Source: Mycocentrospora acerina (taxonomy: Eukaryota > Ascomycota > Dothideomycetes > Pleosporales). Taken from it: a DNA stretch of 64,000 nucleotides. The DNA lies in contig JAKUHH010000192.1 in assembly GCA_022701365.1 (NCBI GenBank), positions 67,234-131,233 of the forward strand. Direction: 5' to 3'. The notes below the pieces were generated by a model that was not told where the DNA came from, made no database searches, and saw nothing but the letters and a program-made list of their open reading frames with translations. A program made the translations under genes and the position numbers. Below are positions 22,951 through 34,795 of the stretch, one piece after another (position 1 is the first letter of the stretch; each line of letters starts with the position of its first letter).

Positions 22951-25072
22951 TCACGCAGCACAAACATCCAGACGGGCTACAGACGGGTCGTGGTCGCTGA
23001 TCTGAGCAGCAAACGGAACCCATGTGTTGATGTGGATGTGCTCGTACTTGGGCGATCGCTTCGCAATCGCGTCAGACACAAACATGTGGTCGAGCTGCTG
23101 CGAGTTCATATCGAACGCATAGGTGTATCGCTCCTCCTCCTCAATACCAGCCACCGCATCTATGTCCTTGAGGCCAGAGATGGACGTGTATTGCTTGAGC
23201 GGCTCAGCAAAGGTGAACTCGTTGAAGTCACCGGCTGTGATAATCTTGGCGTTGTTGTCCAAGGACAAAATCTCCTGCGTAGGGTTAGTGGTGTTCTCGT
23301 CCTTTGTGTTATAAGAGAACGGGCATGCGGTGAGTGTGGCTTAAGTGTACCACTGTGGCTGCTTGCGCCTGACCGGCGCGATTTTCTTTTTGAATTACTT
23401 GAAACGTACCTTAATGAAGTTGGCGGTAAGTGTCGCCTGTGCGAGCCTATCATTCACGCCACCGTTCACAGGTGGTCGCGCATCACCGTGGAGAGAGCTG
23501 CTTCCACCCTTGGAGCCAAAGTGTACGTTGATGGTGAAGAAGGTGTCGATTGTGTCCTTTTTACCAATCACCTGCCACTGCGCAACGAGCGCCTTGCGAC
23601 TAGCTCTCCATGCCGAATTTGTGGGGTCGATACGGCCAGGGTTGAGGCTCAGCGCAGGTCCAGCAACGACCGAGGTAGCATTAGTAGAACCACCGGGGTT
23701 GGGCTTGTAGAGGCGGATGAGGGAAGGCTTGTACAGGTAAGCTGTGCGGATGTTTCCGCCAGGCTGGCCACCATCCTGGTCATCGACAGGCGCGATGTCA
23801 GTGAAGGAGTAGGTTGGTCCTCCTGCGGCGGCGATGGCAGCGGTGAGAGTGCTGAGAGTCTTGTTGGCGGATACCACTACACAAGGTTAGAGTGTTGGAG
23901 ATAAGTAGGTTGGCGACACGCGTCGTGGTACAGAGGGTGCTTTTCATGTACAAAACACGATGCTGCCGAGGTTTTTGAAAACTCACCTGCATCATTCGTC
24001 GGACCATTGTCATCCTGTACCTCCTGAAGAAAGATTAGGTCGGGGCTCTTCAAGTACTGGACAATGTGTTCAGCAATGCTAGGCAGATGGGCAGAGTCAG
24101 GGGCCAGGTTTTCAACATTGTACGCGCCGAAGGTTATGCCGTCGCACCGGCCTTTGGACTCGATCTTGGTTGGGTTAGGGAGCGCTGGCTTCTGAGCGTA
24201 GGTAACCTTGATTGCTGTGGAGGGCAGGATGCGGTAGAAGCCAAAAGCGTAGGTGACGATACCGGTGATCTCAGCAAGATCGTCGCCAATGCGGGTATCA
24301 GTGGGGTTCTTGGTACCGTCGAGGGGAGTACCAATTGTAATAGTCTCAGGGTTCGCATCTACCAAATGTCAGTTGATTCCTCAACTTTCCACAAAAACAA
24401 GTTTGGCTCACCCTTGTCGGTCATGGTGAGCCCGTCGTGGTCGTTGCGACCCGTAAGCTTCCAGTCTCCGGCAACCCATGTGTCGCCAAATTGATTCGGC
24501 TTTGTGAGCGCAACAGGCTTCTTGACAGTGACGAGCTCGCCCACCAAACTCTCCCAGAAGTCTAGCCCGTACTTCTTTGGCTCCAACGTGGGGTTTGCAA
24601 CGCTCACCAGCGACTGGTTGTTTGGCACCGCAAACACATCTCCACCATCCAGGCTGGAGTATTGCTCGGTCGGTGGGCTTGAGGTGTCCTTTCCGATAAC
24701 CAGAGGCGTCACTTTGTTCCCACTGCTAATCTTGCTCTGCAGCGTGGGGCTTGAGATCTCGGTCAGGTAGAGGTAGTCCTTGGTGGATCGGTACTCCAGT
24801 ACCCTTCCGCCAAAAGTGATGGCATCACCAACAGTCAAGTTCGCGCCGAATGTGCGGCCGAAAACGTACACGGACTCTGAGGTGCGGTCGTCGCGGTCAG
24901 GCGTTGTGGAACGGACCCAGAGGCCGTCTGGTCCCTTTGCAGTGATGACACCGGTCACGTTGGACACAGTCTGTCCGCTGAAAGGCGACAGAAACTTGGG
25001 GCCATTGATCTCAGAGATGGTGACTGCCGAAGCAAGGGCTGCGGAGGCCAGGAGACGGAAAATTGTCGCCAT
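22951..25072 (-). CDS. Secreted endonuclease/exonuclease/phosphatase-fold nuclease
   Basis: Exons 25072-24412, 24358-23987, 23876-23410 and 23274-22951 join to 607 residues. It resembles extracellular nucleases (ExeM/NucH-like) that combine an N-terminal OB-like nucleic-acid binding region with a metal-dependent nuclease domain. Residues 1 to about 16 form a signal peptide. The nuclease domain shows GAYNVENLAPDS, the metal-binding Glu in IFLQEVQDDNGP, NVHFGSKGG, AGDFNEF and the catalytic SDHDPS near the C-terminus. The last intron (23409-23275, 135 bp) is longer than the others and ends in CACTAACCCTACGCAG, which fixes the junction before EILSLDNN. An in-frame ATG at 25090 adds six residues. 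The role is probably extracellular DNA or nucleotide scavenging (inference). Confidence 0.9.
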
Positions 25073-25161
25073 TGTAAAGATGGGCAGCAAGCGAGAGTCG
25101 TGAGCAAAAGATCAAGCTCTACCGTCTGTCGGCCAAATACAACACGGATCTGCATGCTCTT

Positions 25162-25167
25162 CTTATA
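25162..25167 (-). promoter_or_regulatory. TATA box of the secreted nuclease gene
   Basis: TATAAG on the minus strand about 90 bp upstream of the start at 25072. Confidence 0.4.
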
Positions 25168-27453
25168 CATGCCCCTCTCGCGGCCGCTGCCCAGGAACCT
25201 TGCCTGAGCATCTTTCATCTACGCCACAATGTCCAATGCGCTTGACCTGTTCCTGGCCTGTCGACCGTCTGTAGCTCATCTTCGCCCATCACCGATAGAG
25301 GAGGCCGAGAGTCTGGGGTCGCGACAATTGCTTGTTCTGCTTGGCAAAGCGATCACGGTGAACGCGTGGTTGGATGAATGAGGTCGATACGCGTTAAGGT
25401 GCCAAGGTGCTAGACGCGTGAGGTTTAGAGTGCGACGAATGGGGAAGGTGCCTGGTGATTGGCCTACAGAACGGAAATTAGACGGTGGGTCCCGATGTAC
25501 CGATGGACACTTCCTATCAACCATAATGCAGAGATAACACACGTGTGCTTGGAACGAGATGGTATGTCAATTAGCGTTGGGGCGAAGGCGTAGAGACAAT
25601 AAGGAAACACAGATGTGTGATCCAATGGTACCAATAAGAGAAGCGCATGTGGGGTTGAGAACGGTAAAGACGGGAGGGTGCATACCATCCCTTGTATTCT
25701 TGTTGATAATCAGGAACATATACATCGTTCAGCACGTGGATGAATGTATTTTGGCAATAGAGGTAGGTCAAGCTGATACAACCAAGTAGTAGGTAGACGT
25801 GAATTCCACTTGCGAATCTTCTAAAGTGAATCCTAATCTATTGCATTCAGTTGATGCTTATGAATATTACGAGTTCTCCACCCGTCAGAGGCTAGTGGAG
25901 AAGGAAGGGCCGCATTCGGGACATGTATAGATTGTATGAAGATTCCGATTACATATATCCACTAGCAAACGTCTGTGCACACTAGGTATTTACCAAATTC
26001 GTCAAGAACTATTGTCAGCAACCATTTTTCGACCATTCCTAGTTGCTATGACTTATATTTGCAGTAGCCGTACTGCGTGCCTTCAAGCAATCCAAAACGC
26101 CAATAAAATAATGTTTTTTCACCAGTCGCATTTCCTAAATGTTTCTCTAATGTACTGTCCATTGAAATACGCACAGCAACATAATACAAGGGCGAAAAGA
26201 CGCTAAGCCTGAGCCTTAAATACGATGGTTACTTGCCGCAGTAAAAGAGAATATCGTTTATGTAGTCGGTAATGTAGCAAGATTTCAAACTACGCCTCGC
26301 TGCCACAATAATAGCAGCCTTGAAGCTCATTGTGAATCACAAATTGATGATGTGTATCTTGGTTGAGATATTAGTGCTATCTATGACATTCGAGTAAGTA
26401 AAAAAATCCCCATCTAAAACATACTGGAACCCATGATACAATCAATGCCCTCTATGAAGAATGAAACTGCCTCCATCCCGACATGGAGAGATGACCTATG
26501 TCTATGATAGCAGTTTCTGGGTTGATAAAAGCGCCAGCGACAGACATGAATACTCTATCCATCTTCACCTGCGTTCAGGTATTGTACATGTTTAGTCTCA
26601 AAGTAGGAATGCTGAGTGGGGACTGTTATGGAATAAGCTCACGGAGACTTTTGAAAGTAGCGATAATATTCGGTGTGACTCATGTTGTTGCTATCGGCAA
26701 GATTAAAAAGGCATCTTTATACAAGTCAACAGGAATACAGACAGAGCTGAGGCTCGGCAGCATATGTTTGCTCCAGTAAAGATTGTAGCAGAGACTCAGC
26801 ATTGTTGTCTAGTTGCGAATCGAATTTAAACGTGGTAAATCACTCCCTCTGAACCTCACAACGCGACTCATACTCAGTCACAGACTCTCTCAGTTCTTCA
26901 TCAGCTAGCGCAGTACATCTCAGCGTTTTCTCACACCAGCGACGACAATCACACACAGCATCTCAGTCACAGCCAGGACAGAGTGACCCACTATTTTGAC
27001 CAGAGCCGCCAGAATATGACAGGACAATTAGTTGTATTTGATCGCCAAGCTCACCATAACTTCCCTTCTGATAGCTCCACGCCCCTATATGGTAAACTTA
27101 CACTGCGTGGACCTCGCGTTTGTTTCTCTCTGATTACTTGGACAACGCAACAGCACACGAACCACAACATTGGAGAGCAAACCTACATAAAGTGGCATGG
27201 AAGCAGGAAACAGAAAACAGTCACTCATTTTCAAAAGAAGAAGAAGAAGAAAACACTCAGCGTCATGCACGCATCAATCACTCATCTTGCTCGTTTGCCC
27301 CACTCCCCCACACCCCCGTTTGCAATCAAAAGGATACCACGTCCATAAAGCACAAACATACACCTCTCACATCTACCTCCCCCTTCATCTTCTTACATCC
27401 GCCCACCCTTTCAAGATCTCCCCGTCTATTCCACAACGCCACAACGCCCCATC
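25168..27453. other. Intergenic region, partly AT-rich
   Basis: 2.3 kb with AT-rich central part (about 25,700-26,900) and no supported gene. A short (GAA)n run is at 27236-27250, and a CT-rich leader-like segment with TTTCAAG is at about 27360-27420 ahead of the next small gene. Confidence 0.45.
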
Positions 27454-27762
27454 ATGCACCATCACCGCTTCTCCGCCCCCTTTCCCCCGCCGCAGACAAT
27501 TCAACACTTGACCACTAACACCACTAACACCACTACCACCACTACAACCCCCCAGCGACCCTTTTACGACTGGGAGTACCTCCCCCTCCTGCTTCTAGAA
27601 GACATACGAAGCATGAAGACGCATATGCAATGTACACGGCAACAATGGGAGAAGGAGAGGTTGGAGTTGTGTTTGGGGAAGGGAAACGAGGAGGGAGGTG
27701 TGGAAGTGGAAGTGGATATGGATATGGACACTGCGTTGGATGGAGCGCATCGTGGGTTGTAA
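27454..27762 (+). CDS. Small hypothetical protein
   Basis: 102 codons. The N-terminus is His/Pro rich, then a Thr/Asn run, then a better-ordered segment with FYDWEYLPLLLLEDIRSM and an acidic Val/Asp/Met-rich tail. No family is recognised. Support comes from the upstream CT-rich stretch ending in TTTCAAG, which looks like a fungal transcription start, and from a reasonable start context. It could equally be a leader of nothing, because the composition is low-complexity. Confidence 0.35.
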   Translation: MHHHRFSAPFPPPQTIQHLTTNTTNTTTTTTTPQRPFYDWEYLPLLLLEDIRSMKTHMQCTRQQWEKERLELCLGKGNEEGGVEVEVDMDMDTALDGAHRGL

Positions 27763-28363
27763 TGGACCACTTACTCACTCACTCACTCACTCATTTGCAT
27801 CTGGTTGTTTAAAGTGGGATAGCCTACCGAGTACTAGCATTTCATTTAGATTTAGTTTTAGTTTTTCTTCCTTCCTTTCCTTCCCTCCGTTTTATTCATA
27901 CATCCAATCGGTGAAGAGCGAAGATTAGACTGAATGAAGCACTTGTTATCACTCTCCCGGTTCTATGTGGAAGTTCCTCTCTGGGAAGTTGAAAGAAAAG
28001 AAATATATATATATATATCAATCGTGCCAAGCAAATTACCTACGTAACTACTACGTATATTTTGGAATCAATGGTAAAATATACATCTTGGGGGGAAAAA
28101 GATAGGGGAAGGGGGGGGAATACTGTCTAGAAGCGACGCATAGGTGTGAGGGGGAGAAAAAATCATTCAAAGGGAAAAAAAAAAGTATTCAGGATTTGAC
28201 ATCAAATGAGATATATATAGCAAGAGCTTCTACGATACTGCATGTGTTGAGTGGGTGTGTACGAACCATAAGCTATAAAACACGTCATTCACAACTATCC
28301 ACGCAATACTACCCATCCATTTATCCATCCATCCATCCATCCATCGACGTACATATTCGCTCA
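27763..28363. other. Spacer with microsatellites
   Basis: 600 bp between the small hypothetical gene and the convergent AVL9 3' end. It includes an ACTC tandem at about 27772-27793, an AT repeat at 28003-28018 and an ATCC array at 28313-28344. Confidence 0.5.
28313..28344. repeat. (ATCC)n microsatellite
   Basis: About eight copies of CCAT/ATCC just downstream of the AVL9 stop codon. Confidence 0.8.
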
Positions 28364-30906
28364 CTAATCAGCCCAAACATTCTTCTCCTTCTCCTTCTCA
28401 GGACCAATCATGCCCTCTCGCTCAGCGTCAAAGAACAAGCTCGACCTCTTCTTGTCTCCATCTCCATATCCATCCGTTGTCGTCGACACACTACTGTCAA
28501 TCGACTCGCTACCCAGACTCTTGTATTTCTCTCTCTTCTCATCGCGCTTGAATTCTTCTGCCCGCTTCAGGTCACCGGGCGCCGGCTCTGTTGGAGACGA
28601 TGCAGGCTTGTTGCCCCAGCCTTTGCGCTTCTCACTAGCCCAGGTACCCCAGGAGGAAATGTACGCACTGGCACGTGTAGACGCGGCCTGGGCGTTTGCC
28701 TGCGCATGCGAGGGTTCTGCCGGCTTGGGCTCTTTCTCAGCAGCCAATCGCTGTTCCTCCTGGCGTTTGCGTTGCGCCTCGCGCATGGCCTCCATTTCTG
28801 CCCATATGTTGTTGAAGGCGGAGGAGACTTTTTGCTGGCCGACGGCGATTTGTTTGCCAATGACTTCGCGCGACTTTTCGAGTCGCTCGTCGAGATGCAT
28901 TTCTGCTACTTGCCTAAGCGCCACGCGAAAATCAGTACACAGACACCTAGAGTCACAACTTGGAAGGTGGTGTCGCCGAACAGACTGACGCAGAAACTTA
29001 GCCGGGCTCGACAAGGGAAAAAGGGGACGTACTGTGCTAGGCGCCGTTGGACATCTTCGATTGTGAGGCCGCCGGAGCAGGGGTGTTTGGGATCTACAAT
29101 GTCAAAAAGATGGGAGTCGGTGAACTTGTTCCATATCCGGAAGTTTTCCGTTCCCATCCAGGCGTTTATCCAGTCGGTTGAAAATTCGCTTGCCGGGTCA
29201 CCTTCAACGTCTGCGACAATATTTTCTCGATGCGGGTGCTTCTCCTTGTAGAGCTTGTATTTTGTTGCACTGAGCATAGCGAGGAGGTACTCTTCAAATT
29301 GCATACGAATAAACTCCTCACTACCAGCATACCCATGGTCTTTGGGTCGTGCAGGGTTGGACTCGTCCCATGTGCTGTACACTGTTTGCGTGATGAAGTC
29401 AATCCACCTTCTGTCTGGCGTCGAAAGGACTAGTGCTTGGCGCAGTGCGGCTGAAGTGACATTGACGGTGTGATCATCGAGGTTTATGAGGATGTCGCTG
29501 TATCGGTCTCTCTGTTGCAACAGCAGAGAGTTTGTGGATCCAACAATATACGACTTTGTATCTTGATCAGCCAGCATGTCAAGCTGTTGTAGTGGGGTGT
29601 ATGGCCCGAACAAGGAGCCTTTGCCAAACAGTTGCAGCGGGAGGCCCATGTACGCAAGCACTACCAAAGGTCAGTTCGTCGCACAACTGTTTCTCAGAAC
29701 CAACTCACAAGAAGATCTCTCGGAAGTCTTCAAGCTCGTAGGGGTCACGAGGTTCTCTTCTTTAGTGTTGAACTTTGGGTCGGCAGCATCTTGTAGGTGG
29801 CGAATAAGACCGGGTATCAGGGAAATAAGAGCAAACTGCATCATGCACAAGCGTTCACAGTGGGAGCCGAAGAAGAGCATCTATTTGCAGTCAGTTCTAC
29901 TTACTCGGATCCTGCCGCGACCTGTAGCTTACCTTTGGTTGAAGGAGAGCACATTTGAGCAAGACCAGTGTCTGCCATTTGAACTCGTGTATAAACTCGC
30001 GGAGCGATATACCTGGACAAGCTTATCAGCAGAGCCCATCCTCCGTATTGCTCGTCCTTTCATACCAAAGTAGTGATCCACCTGCCCCTCTTGGTTCTTG
30101 AGCAGCTGCGGCAGGCTTTCTTGGAACCGTTGTAGTATCTCAATATCGGTGAAATCATTCTGCGCAAACCACACCTCAACCACGACGCCTAGAGCAGCCT
30201 TCACCGCGCCGAAGAACTCTGGCCGGTCGCTAATGACCACAACCGCCTTCTGTACCGTACTCCTTGTAACCTCGGGTGGGCGGTTGAGCAATTTGCTCGC
30301 GTCGAGCTGGCGCGTGCAGGATATGCCGAAGAGACTCGTTGGGGGATCGGAGCGCCGGAGCGTGAAGTAAGAGTAGTCCTCTACAGAACTAGCAAAGCGT
30401 CAGCCGAGAAAGGTACGAAGACGCAAGACGAGCAACCCAAACGCCTATGAATATCCTCAAACTCAGTTGCGCATTCTCCTGCTCTTACCAATTCCACAAA
30501 CCAAAGATAAGGAGATGGAAAACCTACGCATGCGCCCCATCACTCAATGCCATAAATGGCAAAAGCGGCCACTCGTTTTCCACTGCTGGATCTTCATCCG
30601 TATTCACACCAAGCCATGTCTCTACTTCAGGGCCCCTATATCGAACCGTCAGTCTATACGTCCTGATCCTCATCTTCAATCACATTCTCTACACCTCCCT
30701 CTTTTTCTCCACTCATCGTCTCCCCTCTTCTCGCCCCTCATTCCTTCAACTCCCCTCCCCCTCTTCATCATTCTACTTCTATCCCCACCCTGCGACACAC
30801 AAACACACAAGATCCCCCCAAAGAAGAAAAAAGGAAGAAAGAAAAGAAGAAAGAAAACTCACCTAGCATGATGAAAATCCACAATACAAACCAGCGGGTC
30901 CATCAT
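28364..30906 (-). CDS. AVL9: Avl9 family late secretory pathway protein
   Basis: Exons 30906-30863, 30635-30528, 30388-30066, 30012-29933, 29880-29709, 29660-29033 and 28913-28364 join to 634 residues. Avl9 is a DENN-related protein acting in exocytic transport from the Golgi. The conserved N-terminus is assembled from three exons: CIVDFHHARGPEVETWLG, then WPLLPFMALSDGAHASVEDY and YFTLRR, followed by GISCTRQLDASKLLNRPPEV and TRSTVQKAVVVI. Later blocks include GISLREFIHEFKWQ, LLKCALLQPKMLFFGSHCER and YMGLPLQLFGKGSLFGPYTP. The C-terminal exon is a charged, probable coiled coil with many Lys, Glu and Ala and a disordered tail. A second ATG directly follows the first (30903); which is used is unclear. 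Six introns, all GT-AG, all with matched phases. Confidence 0.94.
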
Positions 30907-31039
30907 AACCCCTGCTCTACCCTATCCTATCGCTCTGTACAAACTCAAACCCCCAGCGTACGTACGTAAATGTACGGTACACCCTTTCCTCCCCCCAAAA
31001 AACCCCTGCACTGAAAAGGCAGGTAGACCGAAACGCAAA

Positions 31040-31065
31040 CAGACAGACAAACAGACAGACAAACA
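31040..31065. repeat. AGACAGACAAAC tandem repeat
   Basis: Two full copies of a 12-mer with partial flanking copies, upstream of AVL9. Confidence 0.7.
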
Positions 31066-31273
31066 GGCAAGTAATTCCGCCCAGTCCAACAAAGTCGAAA
31101 CCCGTCCGTCGTCGCCCTTTGTCCCCCAAATGAAAAAAGAAGAAAAAAATAAAAAAACTACTCAAAGACCACCTCTTCAACAACGACAACAATAATAAAA
31201 TAGAGAGAAAAAAAAAAGAGTACCCCTCGTCCAACAAAGGCAAACTTCCCTCTCCCCTTTTTTCTCTCAGACA

Positions 31274-31296
31274 AAGAAGAAGAAGAAGAAGAAGAA
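31274..31296. repeat. (GAA)n microsatellite
   Basis: Seven to eight GAA triplets, upstream of AVL9. Confidence 0.75.
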
Positions 31297-31435
31297 AACC
31301 CCCTACTCTCCCTTCCTTTGAAAGAAGAAAATGGGCTGCTAACAAAGCACAGGAAGAACGAGAAGAAAATATCCAGCCACTATACGGCAGATGGTTCCCC
31401 TCTCTTCCCCCGGGGGAGTTTTCCGCGACGCGACG

Positions 31436-31454
31436 AGTGAGTGAGTGAGTGAGT
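31436..31454. repeat. (GTGA)n microsatellite
   Basis: Nearly five copies of GTGA. Confidence 0.7.
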
Positions 31455-32085
31455 GCGGAGAATCGAAAATGGGGGGGAGGGGGGGAGTGAGCGAGTGAGC
31501 AAGAGTAAGCAGGCGAGCGAGCGGTTGGGGGTTGATGGGATGGGGACGGCAACAACGCGATGCGATGCGCTGTGGAGGGTATGTATGTATGATGCGAGCG
31601 GCGCGTGACGAATCGAGGTCGTGGGGGAGAGACAGAGAGAGAGGTTACAGCCTTATGGCGCTAAGCTGTATTGGAAAAGTGGGCGGCGCGCCCTCGGTAA
31701 ATCTGCGGTTGGTTGATCAAGGACAAGGCAAACGTCATCTGGAGGGATCTGAAGCATGCCAATATCTAGGGTCAATCTGCACAATTCGCTGTTTGGGACA
31801 ATATCATCATTTCACCTTGGTGATTATTAGCCTGCCTCGCCTTTTCTGACCATGCCCATGTGCTGCTAGTAATGGAGATCCAAAACTTGCAAAAGCAGCA
31901 CGCTTCCCCTTGGTCTACCCTCCGCGTCCGCATCTGTACCGGTCCATAAGTTAAAGAAGATGAAGAGAAAACTATGAACCTGCCCATAGCAGGCGAGCCG
32001 AAACACTATTTATGAGCCCCATGCGAAAAAAGGTCCTCCTCTCCCAAGATTGAACCGAACACATCATTACTGACAATCTGTCACC

Positions 32086-33563
32086 TCAGCTGCCGTTCTC
32101 CTGGTCCTGGGTGGCCGCGTCAACATTGTGGTAATCGAGAATTTCAGAGTACCTGTAATGTGTTAGACTAGCCCATTGCTGATTCATTACGGAGGGACTT
32201 GCATCATGATTTTCCATGTATCCACGGGAAGATCGGCGTCGTTGAACGACCAATCGAATTTCTCTTCTGCGATTGGCTCGTCTGTTGGGTCGTGGTATGG
32301 AGCGAGGTACGGGTGAGCGAGAGCCTGGTCAGCTCGTACACGTTTCTTAGGGTCAAACACCAGCATATTCTCGAGTAGATCAACAGCTGCAACAGTCAGT
32401 ATCGTGTTGAATCAAGACCACGCAAAAATCATACCCTGGGGTTCGGCATTCTTGAACTTGCTGCTCAAGGGTATACGTTCACGCTTAGGCAGTGACTGTA
32501 CGAATCGCAGTGTCTAGAAGGTGTTAGCGACATGAGGGGGTGAAGCTTTGGAAGAAGTTGTCTCACGTTCTCACTGCAGATGCCTTGAATAACATCGTCT
32601 GGAGGGGTACCCAATAGCTCCGTGATGATGGAGAACTGGTTAACGTGGTCCTTTCCTGGAAACAATGGCTTGCCCTCCAACATCTCCGCAAAAATACACC
32701 CTGCACTCCAGATATCAACCTCCACGTCGTACTTTTGCCACGTAAGCATGATCTCAGGCGCTCGGTAGTACCGTGTAGAAACGTAACCCGTCATTTGAGG
32801 GTCTTGTATACGGGCCAGACCAAAGTCGCAGATCTTGAGATCGCAGTTCTCGTTGACAAGAATGTTGCTAGGCTTCAGGTCACGATGAACGACACCGGCG
32901 GAGTGGACGTATTTCAGTCCACGCTGCTCGAGTCAGTCGAATGATCATACTCGAGGATTTTCGCTACGTACCAGAATCTGGTAAAGGAAATATTGGATAA
33001 ACTGCTTCTCGAGCGGCCTGGAGGTGAGCAGACGGTGAAGATCGGTGCCAAGCAACTCAGTAACGAAATAGCTAGGCTGTATTAGCGAGTGGTTGGCAGT
33101 GGCAATGGCGGAAGACGTGAAGCGTACATATCCTCAAGTGGCGAAATGAAGATGTCGCTCAAGCTGATAATCTGTAGGGAGTCAAAATTCTGTATCCTCC
33201 GCGTTTGGTGGTAATTGGAGTGCGCACATTTTCATGTCTAAGATGTTTGAGCAGCTTCAACTCGCGATAGGTACGCTTCGACAGGACCGGGGTGCTGAAG
33301 GGCTTCATAATCTTCTTGATGGCCACGGCCTGGCTGGTGAGCTGGTCCTTGGCCGAGCTGCAGTCGAGTAAGTATGCAATCTTGGTCTACACGTGGAGAC
33401 TACGTACCAAACGAGACCAAAGGCTCCCATGCCTACAGGCTGCAGGTCAGTGTACCTTTGCAATGTCAGTCGCGCGCAGTGTCGCAGTGTGGGGTATGCC
33501 GCCGCACCTGCTCGTGATCTCAAACGTCGTGCCGAAAATCTGGGCGCGCACAAATTCAGCCAT
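32086..33563 (-). CDS. HOG1: Stress-activated MAP kinase Hog1
   Basis: Exons 33563-33508, 33455-33408, 33357-33228, 33171-33128, 33071-32972, 32923-32567, 32513-32435, 32386-32203 and 32152-32086 join to 354 residues. Hog1/p38-type kinases respond to osmotic and oxidative stress. Seen: GMGAFGLV glycine loop, AIKKIMKPF lysine, HRDLKPSN with Asp141, DFG with Asp159, and the diagnostic activation lip T171-G172-Y173 in DPQMTGYVSTRYYRAPEIML. The C-terminus has the common-docking-type acidic patch region and ends YHNVDAATQENGS. Eight introns are needed. The last (32202-32153) is flanked by GCAAGT and CAG, i.e. a GC-AG intron; only this junction restores IMMYSEILDYH. The frame stays open upstream to an ATG at 33770, which would add 69 Pro/Thr-rich residues; family starts argue for 33563. 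Confidence 0.96.
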
Positions 33564-34310
33564 GGTGTTTTGTGGTGGTGGGTATTCTGCGGCTGGCGCG
33601 GGTGGGAGTGAATCTGGGGGAGAGGTAGTAGTAATGGGGATGGTGGTGGTGGTGGTAGGTGTGGTGCGGCCGGGAGAGTCGCGGCGGCTCAGGTTTGCGC
33701 TGCAAAAGCAGGGCACCGTCTCGGAATGGTAGGTGGGGTCCGCGGAAGCGTGCGACTGAGCGGGCGACAACCTCGAGTACTACAGGGATATGTAGAAAGG
33801 CAGCAGGGACCGGTTTGGTGTTTATTTACGGTTGATGGTCAGCGTGTTGCTTTGACGATGGCAAGAGACGCGGTCGGCAGGAGCAGGACAGAGGGGCCGA
33901 TGAGGACAAACACCAGGATTGGGCGCAGGACAGCGACGCTCAACACAAAAAGATGCAGCGATGCTGATCACTGCCAGGGCAAGGGGATTATGAGCGAGTA
34001 GAAGGGGGGACGAGGGAATAGAGAATACTGTGGAGGGGTGCACGCTGCCCTGGGTCGATGTGGAAGATTGGGCCGACAGGTTTTGGGGGGCCTACGTCAT
34101 AGTCGACGATTCGAATTCCCATTAGAAGCACATGCATGCAGACGGTTCCCTGTCTTCTGACTAGCACTCGCAACCGCAAGAGCGACAGCGCGGGGCATGC
34201 TCATGGATGCTCATGGATGCTAGTGGGGTGGCAGTCTCGTACTTGTGCATTTGGCATGCGTGTTGGATGTCAATTGTTCAAGCTCCCGAGTGTCGTGTTG
34301 CTCGTTCCTG

Positions 34311-34340
34311 GCCTTGCCTGAGTGGCCTTGCCTGAGTGGC
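34311..34340. repeat. GGCCTTGCCTGAGT direct duplication
   Basis: Two adjacent near-identical copies of a 14-mer, GGCCTTGCCTGAGT, immediately left of the GTCAATCGA array. Confidence 0.65.
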
Positions 34341-34358
34341 CATTTGTGCGCCTGATTT

Positions 34359-34470
34359 GTCAATCGAGTCAATCGAGTCAACCGAGTCAATCGAGTCAAT
34401 CAAGTCAATCGATTCGATCAAATCAATCGAGTCAATCAAGTCAATCAAGTCAATCAAGTGAATCGAGTCG
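34359..34470. repeat. GTCAATCGA minisatellite
   Basis: About 12 tandem copies of a 9-mer GTCAATCRA with point variants (ACCGA, GATCAAAT). Lies about 0.8 kb upstream of the HOG1 start. Confidence 0.85.
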
Positions 34471-34700
34471 ATGGCGGCGTCTCAATGTCCCGCTGGCGGT
34501 GTGGTGGCAGGCTAAATTAGACGATTTCATTTGTAACCAGTCCTTGTATTGTTTTTTGTTGCTTAGCAACGCGGTGCAGAGGTATTCTGAGATGCAAACC
34601 ACTGCCACGATTGCTATTTGCACATTGTTAGGCAGCAAGTCACATGCAGCGCGGCACCATGCAGCGTTCAGCTGTGGCGTAATTGTGCACCTCCCATTCT

Positions 34701-34795
34701 GGCGTCTGCAGACGGCATAGATGGTCAAAGTAAGGCGTCTGCAGGCGGCATACTCGAAGTAAAAGCGTCTGCAGGCGGTATACTTGAAGTAAAGG
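34701..34795. repeat. Three ~31-bp repeats with CGTCTGCAGACG palindrome
   Basis: Three adjacent copies of a 31-33 bp unit that begins GGCGTCTGCAGRCGGC and ends GAAGTAAA. The first copy holds the perfect 12-bp palindrome CGTCTGCAGACG; the others have CGTCTGCAGGCG. Confidence 0.8.

Larger units (their letters stand above)
30907..32085. other. AVL9 upstream region with many simple repeats
   Basis: 1.18 kb between HOG1 (3' end) and AVL9 (start), both read leftwards. Contains AGACAGACAAAC repeats (31040-31065), (GAA)n at 31274-31296, (GTGA)n at 31436-31454 and G- or A-runs. On the minus strand this gives a CT-rich leader-like sequence. Long open frames here are products of the simple repeats. Confidence 0.55.

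Noticed and set aside
18343..25072. Secondary metabolite cluster suggested by permease plus secreted enzyme
   Set aside because: No backbone synthase, P450 or cluster regulator nearby.
30917..31555. 212-codon minus frame upstream of AVL9
   Set aside because: Encoded by simple repeats and pyrimidine tracts; no conserved features; probably AVL9 leader and promoter.
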